The position numbers and the translations under genes were made by a program. Of a DNA stretch of 7,222 bases, positions 1 to 5,531 are shown piece after piece. Each line of letters opens with the position of its first letter. The stretch's first letter is position 1. This DNA is from an uncultured bacterium (GTDB taxonomy: Bacteria; Bacteroidota; Bacteroidia; Chitinophagales; Chitinophagaceae): assembly GCA_903957405.1 (NCBI GenBank), contig CAJBPC010000114.1:1-7222 (forward strand), in the 5' to 3' direction. The notes under the pieces are model-generated. The model did not search any database and was not told where the DNA came from. It saw only the letters and a program-made list of their open reading frames with translations.

Positions 1-564
1 CCCAAAGTGGAGATGGCGAAATTCACCCCCCCCAAAGTGGTGAAGGACGAAGAGGTGAAGGAAGATGAAAAACCACCGGAGATAGAGAAGCTGGAGGATA
101 CCAAGATCGGTACCGTGAACCAGGAAGGTACAAAGGATGAAGGCATCGTGGCACCGCCGGTAGAGGACAAGGGTGCAGTCATCGAAGCCCCGAAACAGGA
201 CGACGAAGACAAGGTTTTTCAGAAAGTGGAGATCGATGCTGAATTTCCAGGTGGAAACTCAGGATGGACACGCTACGTCACCCGTGAGATTGAACGCAAC
301 ATTGACGAACTACAGGATGACGGTCGATCCGGTACGGTGGTGGTACTCTTCATCGTTGACAAGGAAGGTGCTGTGAGCGATGTTCGCGCCCTGCCATGCA
401 ATGAAGCAGGCGTGGCCAATTGCCTCGGTCCGGGTACAAAGCTGGCAGACATCGCATCCAATGCGATACGCCGTGGACCCAAATGGAAACCCGCCGTACA
501 AAACGGTCGAAATGTGAAAGCCTATCGCCGTCAACCGGTCACATTCCAACTCGCAGAAGAGTAA
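1..564 (+). CDS. Energy transducer TonB, C-terminal part (5' end cut by window)
   Basis: This is the periplasmic part of TonB, which couples the inner-membrane ExbB/ExbD proton motor to outer-membrane TonB-dependent transporters. The frame is open from base 1, so the true start, the N-terminal membrane anchor and the first part of the linker lie upstream; the ATG at 7 is internal. Window residues 1-75 form a Lys/Glu/Pro-rich linker (KFTPPKVVKDEEVKEDEKPP, later IVAPPVEDKG). Residues 78-187 form the TonB C-terminal domain: EFPGG at 81-85, the strand motif GTVVVLFIVDKEG from residue 111, PKWKPA from residue 160, then NGRNVKAYRRQPVTFQL at the end. This pattern is typical of Bacteroidota TonB proteins. 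Two cysteines, C133 and C141, sit in the loop after VRAL and could form a periplasmic disulfide (inference). The bases CCCAAAGTGG occur at 1-10 and 31-40, encoding a repeated PKV unit of the linker. In relatives the gene often follows exbB/exbD; that cannot be seen here. A strong terminator follows 22 bases after the stop. Confidence 0.93.
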   Translation, partial: PKVEMAKFTPPKVVKDEEVKEDEKPPEIEKLEDTKIGTVNQEGTKDEGIVAPPVEDKGAVIEAPKQDDEDKVFQKVEIDAEFPGGNSGWTRYVTREIERNIDELQDDGRSGTVVVLFIVDKEGAVSDVRALPCNEAGVANCLGPGTKLADIASNAIRRGPKWKPAVQNGRNVKAYRRQPVTFQLAEE

Positions 565-586
565 TTTAATCTCAATGGCATATCCT

Positions 587-619
587 AAGGTTACCTGTAA
601 AAAGGTGACCTTTTTTTTT
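587..619 (+). terminator. Rho-independent terminator after tonB
   Basis: AAGGTTACCT (587-596) pairs with AGGTGACCTT (603-612) as a 10-bp stem with one G-U wobble. The loop is GTAAAA and a run of nine T follows (611-619). It lies 22 bases past the tonB stop and ends that transcript. There is no matching A-run before the stem, so it is mainly a plus-strand terminator. Confidence 0.88.
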
Positions 620-743
620 GCACCTTCCATCCGGATATTTCGATCGCTGTAATCAGTTAACCCCAGGCAACCCGCATCTAACGCAATGGTGTCCATCCCG
701 AAAAATACCTGGATCCATCGGTGAATGCATGGGCGGTTGACAG

Positions 744-796
744 GATTTTTCACAGCAAAAGGCCCCCCATTCGGCAGGATTGCATGATTTTTCACA
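744..796. repeat. Pair of 11-bp direct repeats (GATTTTTCACA)
   Basis: GATTTTTCACA is present exactly at 744-754 and 786-796, 42 bases apart start to start, which is close to four helical turns. The second copy lies mostly in the loop of the inverted repeat AGGATTG (776-782)/CAATCCT (795-801). The identity is direct observation; any function is unknown. Confidence 0.5.
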
Positions 797-880
797 ATCC
801 TTCCAGCAGCGATGCTCCTGAATGACGGGATGCTGCAGCGAACTCCAGAAGACAATCAGCTGATTTTACACATGCGCTTA

Positions 881-901
881 ATGGTTTGGACCCAAAACCA
901 T
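881..901. repeat. Inverted repeat ATGGTTT-N7-AAACCAT
   Basis: The 7-bp arms at 881-887 and 895-901 are perfect around a 7-base spacer (GGACCCA). It could be a short RNA hairpin or a dimeric protein site. No T-run follows on either strand, so it is not an intrinsic terminator. A perfect palindrome AATCAGCTGATT lies upstream at 854-865, with its centre about 31.5 bp from this one. Confidence 0.45.
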
Positions 902-1004
902 CCGACGTGCGTCTTTTCGCTGTTCATGAGTTGGCATCATGGCAAGGGTTGGAGTTTTGCCGGGTATGAGCGTGCTCCTGTCCTTGAATGGATTTGCAGT
1001 AACG

Positions 1005-1029
1005 AAAATCCGGATGTTGAACCCCGGAT
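1005..1029 (-). terminator. Weak candidate terminator of the lacI-type gene
   Basis: Read on the minus strand, ATCCGG (1029-1024) pairs with CCGGAT (1013-1008) across a 10-base loop. A run of four T, partly the end of the stem (1008-1005), follows. The stem starts inside the stop codon of the regulator gene. With only 6 bp and a short T-run it is a poor intrinsic terminator, and Rho-dependent or later termination is possible. Confidence 0.3.
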
Positions 1030-2039
1030 CATTTTATCCTCGAGGAATCCCTTATCACGAGCTTTGTCATGTACGACTTGATCACCGGGGTGAATTCACC
1101 TGCGGATTCAATCTGATCTATCAGCAGTTTTGCAGCCATTCGGCCCATCTCCAGGGCCGGTTGTCGCACACTGGTCAGGGTTGGAGACATGAGGGAAGCT
1201 ATCGGTTCGTCATTGAATCCCACGATTGCGAGATCCTGGGGAATGCGAAGGTTGAGTTTTTTGGCAGCTTCCATCGCTCCGATCGCTACCCGGTCGCTGA
1301 TGGCGAAGATCCCATCCGGCCTGTTCTTTTGTTTGAGCAGTCGCAGCGCGGCTTTCATGGCATGGACATGGCAGAACTCGCAGTGCACGACAAGGGTTTC
1401 CTCCACTTTCCGCTTGTGCCGGTACAGGGCCATGTTGTAGCCGTCCCTTCGTCGGTTGCTGATCAGCAGATCTTTGGGGCCTGCGAGGTAGGCGATCCTT
1501 TGACAGCCGCTTTTGATGAGGTGTTCTACGGCACTGAAAGCGCCGGCAATGTTATTCACAAAAATCTTTGAACACCTTATATTGTCACTGACCCTGTCGA
1601 ACATCACGACCGGCATCTGAGCCTGCAGATCCATGAGATGGTTCAGTTGCCGGCTGTATTGTGCCAATGAGATGAGCACACCGTCGACACCGCTTCGCTT
1701 CATATCGATGACGTTCCGGATTTCCTTTTCTTCTGACTCCAGCGACTGGCTGGCAATGACCGTGTACCCCCGCTCCGATGCTTCATCCTCTATGCCCTGC
1801 AAGGCAATGGAAAAGAAGCTATACCCCAGGTTTGGCACGACCACTCCAATGGTACGGGTCTTCGCATGCAGCAGGCTAAGGGCTGCTTTATTGGGTTGGT
1901 AGTTCAGTTTTTTTGCGGTCTCCCTGACGAGTTCCTGCGTGTCCTTTCCGATCTCCGCACTTCCCTTCAGGGCACGGGAAACCGTGGATGGGGAGACGCC
2001 TAATAATCGCGCGATATCCTTGATGGTGACCTGTTCCAT
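1029..2039 (-). CDS. LacI/GalR-family transcriptional regulator
   Basis: A complete 336-residue protein, the normal length for LacI/GalR family dimeric DNA-binding regulators that release or bind DNA on sugar binding. Residues 4-26 form the helix-turn-helix (VTIKDIARLLGVSPSTVSRA, then LKG). Residues 47-60 form the hinge, YQPN followed by KAALSLL, with L56 at the place of the minor-groove wedge leucine and Leu54 where many family members have Arg. Residues 63-336 form the periplasmic-binding-protein-like sensor core: TIGVVVPNLGY, GVDGVLIS at 117-124, MFDR at 146-149, NRRRDGY at 195-201, ISDRVAIGAMEA at 247-258 and GFNDEP at 274-279. It ends in KLVIRDSS before RIK. The ATG at 2039-2037 gives a complete HTH; no Shine-Dalgarno sequence is visible, usual in Bacteroidota. 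The gene is divergent from the susCD pair and a perfect LacI-type operator lies between them, so it very likely regulates that pair and perhaps itself. The effector is unknown, and repression versus activation cannot be read from sequence. Confidence 0.95.
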   Translation of the reverse strand: MEQVTIKDIARLLGVSPSTVSRALKGSAEIGKDTQELVRETAKKLNYQPNKAALSLLHAKTRTIGVVVPNLGYSFFSIALQGIEDEASERGYTVIASQSLESEEKEIRNVIDMKRSGVDGVLISLAQYSRQLNHLMDLQAQMPVVMFDRVSDNIRCSKIFVNNIAGAFSAVEHLIKSGCQRIAYLAGPKDLLISNRRRDGYNMALYRHKRKVEETLVVHCEFCHVHAMKAALRLLKQKNRPDGIFAISDRVAIGAMEAAKKLNLRIPQDLAIVGFNDEPIASLMSPTLTSVRQPALEMGRMAAKLLIDQIESAGEFTPVIKSYMTKLVIRDSSRIK

Positions 2040-2063
2040 ATTGGTTATTGACTTTTGAGATCG

Positions 2064-2088
2064 CAGCCATCCACTTGGTGGATCGCTG
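2064..2088 (-). promoter_or_regulatory. Hairpin/dyad in the lacI leader
   Basis: On the plus strand CAGC-C-ATCCAC (2064-2074) mirrors GTGGAT-C-GCTG (2078-2088) around the 3-base centre TTG. Ten of eleven arm positions pair. On the minus-strand mRNA this would be a strong tri-loop hairpin 25 nt before the lacI-type start codon. It might tune translation or mRNA stability, or be a protein site on DNA; neither role is shown. Confidence 0.45.
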
Positions 2089-2150
2089 AGACGAATATCG
2101 TAAAGAAATCCGGTTGACCATTTTTTGTTGCGCTGCGACGTAGGATCAGG

Positions 2151-2167
2151 ATAGTTTGTCTAACTAT
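2151..2167. repeat. 17-bp dyad ATAGTT-N5-AACTAT
   Basis: Perfect 6-bp arms at 2151-2156 and 2162-2167 flank TGTCT, about 30 bp on the lacI side of the main operator. It may be a binding site in the divergent control region. The arms are short and A/T-rich, so chance is a real alternative. Confidence 0.3.
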
Positions 2168-2197
2168 TGCGAGCCCCACCTTATACAGATTTAATTT

Positions 2198-2213
2198 ACG
2201 CAAACGTTTGCGT
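2198..2213. promoter_or_regulatory. LacI-family operator, perfect 16-bp palindrome
   Basis: ACGCAAACGTTTGCGT is perfectly symmetric around a central CG, the hallmark of LacI/GalR family operators (GCAAACGTTTGC core). It lies between the two divergent genes, 158 bp from the regulator start and 123 bp from the susC start. The likely ligand is the adjacent LacI-type protein. Control of both directions is inferred from its position. Confidence 0.85.
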
Positions 2214-2224
2214 TGCATTTATTA

Positions 2225-2295
2225 ATACCCATGCATCGTTTAATTGGAAAAATGTGTCCATATTTACGATGCAAAATCGTTTATGCATTGGGTAT
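2225..2295. repeat. Nested inverted repeats upstream of susC
   Basis: ATACCCATGCAT (2225-2236) mirrors ATGCATTGGGTAT (2283-2295) with one extra T. Inside this, TGCATCGT (2232-2239) mirrors ACGATGCA (2266-2273). ATCGTTTA also repeats directly at 2235-2242 and 2276-2283. The two inverted pairs share the left-arm bases 2232-2236, so as RNA they could not both form. They may be overlapping protein sites or alternative structures. Confidence 0.4.
2269..2288. promoter_or_regulatory. Second, imperfect CG-centred dyad before susC
   Basis: ATGCAAAATCGTTTATGCAT is symmetric at 8 of 10 base pairs around a central CG, like a LacI-type operator but with wider half-site spacing than the perfect site. Its centre is 73 bp from that of the 2198-2213 operator, near seven helical turns. 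It would overlap the candidate -33 element of the susC promoter. It may be an auxiliary operator or a site for another regulator. Confidence 0.35.
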
Positions 2296-2308
2296 AAGCG
2301 ATAATTTG
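2280..2308 (+). promoter_or_regulatory. Tentative susC promoter
   Basis: TTTA (2280-2283) followed after 18 bases by TAATTTG (2302-2308) resembles the Bacteroidota pattern TTTG...TAnnTTTG, with one mismatch in the first element and one base missing in the second. It would start transcription about 20 bases before the susC ATG. This is a weak match and other starts are possible. Confidence 0.22.
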
Positions 2309-2336
2309 CTTTCGACTCATAACAAACCACTGCTAT

Positions 2337-5300
2337 ATGAAAAGAACAAAAAGCTGCATGCAGCAAGCGCGGTCCCTGGCATCAGGGCTGTTTTTGTTTC
2401 TACTCCTCCTCTTCGGCAGCAATGCGAAGGTCATGGCACAGGACCAGGGAGTAACGGTAACAGGTGTCGTCACCTCCGAGACAGGCGAATCCCTCTCCGG
2501 GGTATCTGTTTCGGTCAAAGGTGCAGCCTCAAAAGGAACGGTGACCGGTTCCGACGGGCGATTTTCGATCAAAGTGCCCAGTGAAAGGGCAGTCCTTCAA
2601 TTTTCGATGACCGGCTATGTTGCAAGGGAACTTGGTGTGGCCAATAACCTCGACATGAACGTCGTGATGGCTGTCACCGCGGGTGACATGTCGGAGGTCG
2701 TTGTTGTCGGTTATGGTACACAGAAGAAGCAGACGCTGACAGGTGCGGTCGCACAGATCAAGAGCAGCGAGATCAACACCACCAAGAGCACCAGTGTGGT
2801 GAGCAATATCCAGGGGAAGATCCCGGGTGTGCACATCCGCCAGCAAAGTGCAGAGCCGGGTCAGTTCAACTCTTTGGTGAGCATCCGCGGCTTCGGTGCG
2901 CCGTTGCTCGTCATCGACGGGGTGCCGCGCGATGGAATGTCTGACCTTGAGCGTTTGAATCCAGAGGACATAGAGACCATCTCCGTCCTAAAAGATGCCG
3001 CAGCGGCGATTTACGGGATGAATGCCGACAACGGTGTGATCATCGTGACTACAAAAAAAGGACAGAAAGGCAATGCCAAGTTTGCGTACACCGGTTACTA
3101 CGGTTTCAAACAGCCTACCAGCATGCCGCAAATGATGGATGCTTATTCGTACCGCAGGATCCGGAACGAGGCACAGACTAATACCAAACTCGCTCCGCTT
3201 TTCTCTCAGTCTGAGATGGATAAATGGGCCTCCGGATCGGATCCCTTGTTCCAGGATTATGACTGGGTAGGCAATACCCTACGGGATTTCACATCCCAGC
3301 AACAGCATAACCTGTCGGTTTCCGGTGGTAGCGACAATGTGACCTACTACACGAGTTTCGGACTTCTTGCAGACAACGGAATCCTGCAGAGCGACATTCA
3401 GCGGTATCGCAAGTATAATTTTCGGACCAACGTCACCTTCAATCTGAACAAGAACCTGAAGGCCATCGTCACGTTCGCTGGAAAGGTCGACAATAACAAC
3501 GGCCCGGAGATCTCTTATTTTTGGCTTTTCAAGCCGATCATCATCGCGGACAGGGCCATTCCTCCAATGATCCCGGGCACGAACAATGTGACGCGGATCC
3601 CGCCTGATTTCACCAATCCATATGCCCTCATGACCGAGTCCATCTCCGGCTATGAGCGCTACAAGAATATTCAGTACCAGACCCAATTGGAGCTTCAGTA
3701 CACGGCACCATTCCTGCCCGGTTTGAAACTCGGGGTACTGGCTGCCTATGACGGTAATAACAACAACTACTCCAAGCTTTCAAAGGCTTTCAACCAGTAT
3801 GACCTGCTGACTGGTGCCGCCACCCTGCGTGGTCAGAATCGATATTCCAGTTCCATGAACCAGTTCACCCGAACGGTCGTACAGGCAACTGCGAACTACA
3901 AGACCACCATCGCCCGCGATCATAATGTTGGTGCCACATTGGTTGGTGAAATGAGGGGTCTGCAGAGCGATGTCATCGGCGCTACCCGGTTTTATTCAGA
4001 TGTTTATACATGGGATGTTCTTGATCAGGGCAGTCGTACCGGTATGGAGAACAATGGAAACAGGATCATCCAGCGTTACTTGTCACTCCTAGGAAGATTC
4101 AACTATGACTACAAGGGCAAATACCTGCTTGAAATGGCTTTCCGCGAGGATGGATCATACCGGTATGCGCCTTCTAAGCGGTGGGCTTTCTTCCCTTCAG
4201 CATCTGCCGGATGGCGCATTTCGGAGGAGAACTTCATGCGTAAGTCAGCTCCCTGGGTCAGCAACCTGAAACTTCGTGCTTCTTATGGCATGATGGGTGC
4301 CGATGCGGGTAATCCATTCGAATATTACCTGGGTTACAGCTACGGTTCAATCGACCGGGGATATGTCTTCAACAATGGTGTCCTCACCGCAGGCATGGTC
4401 CCTCCCGGTGTACTCAACGAGAACCTCACCTGGATCAAGACCAACACCGCCAATATCGGAGTTGACCTGAGCATGTGGGATGGCAAATTCAATGTAGTGG
4501 CCGACTGGTTCCAAAAGAACAGGAATGGCTTGCTCGCCACAAAGCAGCAGTCTGTTCCGAATACCTTCGGGGCTTCCTTCCCGCAGGAGAATATCAACAA
4601 GGACATGGTGCGTGGTTTCGAGGTGATGGTATCCCATCGGAATAAGATCGGAGGCCTGCGTTATGAAGTGAGTGCCAACATGACCTATGCCAGAAAGTAC
4701 CTTGTCTACAGCGAGCGTGCGCCCTATGCGAGCACCATGCAGAAATGGAAGGATGCCTGGGGAACGGATAGCCGTGTGCTTGGCCGCGAGTGGGGATACC
4801 TGGTCGATGGGCGTTATACGGATATCAAACAGTACCAGACCGCTCCGCTCCTCGGCGGCGCCCTTGGCAACTCCATGATGCTGCCCGGCAGCTATCGTGT
4901 ACAGGATGTCGATGGCAACGGAATCATCGATGGCAACGACCAGATGCCCGCCTTCTGGTCAGGGCAGTACCAGAATTTCGCCGGCAACCCGCCGCTGCAG
5001 TATGGTGCGACCATCAATCTGTCATACAAAGGATTCGACCTGAACGTCTTGTTCCAGGGTGCCGCCCTCTTCACGGTCGTGCAAAGTCCGAACGACGTAT
5101 GGGGTTACGGACGTGCATCATATAATACGATGTGGGACAAGTATACCGATCGCTGGCGCCTGGAGGATGCTTCCATGAATCCATATGATCCGAATGCCAA
5201 GTGGATCCCGGGTGAATTTCCCGCACTGCGCTCCAGCTTCAACAACACCACGGACGGTCTGACCACTGAAAACTGGAGGATCAATGCACGTTTCCTGAGG

Positions 5301-5519
5301 CTGAAAAGCATGGAGATCGGGTACACCGTTCCCAACCAGATCCTCCGCAAGGCAAGGATCGAAAACCTGAGGTTATATGTCAATGGTTTCAACCTTGTCA
5401 CCTTCGCCAGCCAGCTGGCCAAGCACCTGGATCCCGAACGTGAGGAAGGTGCTTATGCAGCCGACCTGACATATCCGCTGATGAGGTCCTTCAACTTCGG
5501 CATCAACCTGAACTTCTAA
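2337..5519 (+). CDS. SusC/RagA-family TonB-linked outer-membrane transporter
   Basis: A complete 1060-residue outer-membrane beta-barrel that imports ligands captured by its SusD partner, powered by TonB. The signal peptide is residues 1-34 (basic start, LFLFLLLLFG core, VMA before Q35). Residues 39-112 form a carboxypeptidase-regulatory-like beta domain (GVVTSETGESLSGVSVSVKG, then DGRFSIKVP). The SusC signature SEVVVVGYG (119-127) leads into the plug, about 128-242, with VSIRGFGAPLLVIDGVP at 181-197, ISVLKDAAAAIYG at 215-227 and ADNGVIIVTTKKG from residue 230. The barrel runs to the C-terminal NLNF, ending in the Phe expected for barrel assembly. An acidic DVDGNGIIDGND loop (857-868) resembles a calcium-binding loop and is common in the family. 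There is no STN domain between signal peptide and beta domain, so it is unlikely to signal to an anti-sigma factor. The mature protein has no cysteine. The ATG at 2337 gives a full signal peptide; no Shine-Dalgarno sequence is seen. The susD gene follows after 12 bases. The substrate is not deducible. Confidence 0.96.
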   Translation: MKRTKSCMQQARSLASGLFLFLLLLFGSNAKVMAQDQGVTVTGVVTSETGESLSGVSVSVKGAASKGTVTGSDGRFSIKVPSERAVLQFSMTGYVARELGVANNLDMNVVMAVTAGDMSEVVVVGYGTQKKQTLTGAVAQIKSSEINTTKSTSVVSNIQGKIPGVHIRQQSAEPGQFNSLVSIRGFGAPLLVIDGVPRDGMSDLERLNPEDIETISVLKDAAAAIYGMNADNGVIIVTTKKGQKGNAKFAYTGYYGFKQPTSMPQMMDAYSYRRIRNEAQTNTKLAPLFSQSEMDKWASGSDPLFQDYDWVGNTLRDFTSQQQHNLSVSGGSDNVTYYTSFGLLADNGILQSDIQRYRKYNFRTNVTFNLNKNLKAIVTFAGKVDNNNGPEISYFWLFKPIIIADRAIPPMIPGTNNVTRIPPDFTNPYALMTESISGYERYKNIQYQTQLELQYTAPFLPGLKLGVLAAYDGNNNNYSKLSKAFNQYDLLTGAATLRGQNRYSSSMNQFTRTVVQATANYKTTIARDHNVGATLVGEMRGLQSDVIGATRFYSDVYTWDVLDQGSRTGMENNGNRIIQRYLSLLGRFNYDYKGKYLLEMAFREDGSYRYAPSKRWAFFPSASAGWRISEENFMRKSAPWVSNLKLRASYGMMGADAGNPFEYYLGYSYGSIDRGYVFNNGVLTAGMVPPGVLNENLTWIKTNTANIGVDLSMWDGKFNVVADWFQKNRNGLLATKQQSVPNTFGASFPQENINKDMVRGFEVMVSHRNKIGGLRYEVSANMTYARKYLVYSERAPYASTMQKWKDAWGTDSRVLGREWGYLVDGRYTDIKQYQTAPLLGGALGNSMMLPGSYRVQDVDGNGIIDGNDQMPAFWSGQYQNFAGNPPLQYGATINLSYKGFDLNVLFQGAALFTVVQSPNDVWGYGRASYNTMWDKYTDRWRLEDASMNPYDPNAKWIPGEFPALRSSFNNTTDGLTTENWRINARFLRLKSMEIGYTVPNQILRKARIENLRLYVNGFNLVTFASQLAKHLDPEREEGAYAADLTYPLMRSFNFGINLNF

Positions 5520-5531
5520 ATGATCGAGATC

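Larger units (their letters stand above)
620..1028. other. Convergent intergenic spacer, no supported gene
   Basis: This stretch lies between the tonB terminator and the 3' end of the minus-strand lacI-type gene. The open frames that cross it (the largest are antisense to tonB or to the regulator) show no recognisable domain, and I see no tRNA or other known RNA. It does hold short symmetric elements: a direct repeat GATTTTTCACA at 744-754 and 786-796; an inverted repeat AGGATTG/CAATCCT at 776-782 and 795-801; a perfect 12-bp palindrome AATCAGCTGATT at 854-865; and ATGGTTT/AAACCAT at 881-887 and 895-901. A decayed gene or a small RNA cannot be excluded. Confidence 0.6.

Noticed and set aside
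1..40. A tandem repeat from the duplicated CCCAAAGTGG
   Set aside because: Only two short copies are seen and they fit the repetitive PKV/PPK linker of TonB; more copies upstream cannot be seen.
310..855. A 181-codon minus-strand open frame spanning the tonB end and the spacer
   Set aside because: It is antisense to the conserved TonB domain, crosses the tonB terminator and resembles no family I know.
878..940. A 20-residue minus-strand small open frame (MMPTHEQRKDARRMVLGPNH)
   Set aside because: It is too short to judge, has no ribosome-binding signal and includes the 881-901 dyad, which could as well be non-coding.
939..1571. A 210-codon plus-strand open frame
   Set aside because: It runs antisense through the well-supported LacI-type gene, has no recognisable domain, and its composition is that of a shadow frame.
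2213..2584. A 123-codon plus-strand open frame starting next to the operator
   Set aside because: It covers the control region and then overlaps susC in another frame; the susC signal peptide and domain are far stronger.
4905..4940. The acidic DVDGNGIIDGND loop as a dockerin or EF-hand module
   Set aside because: The loop is a usual element in SusC-family barrels and there is no second repeat or separate domain.
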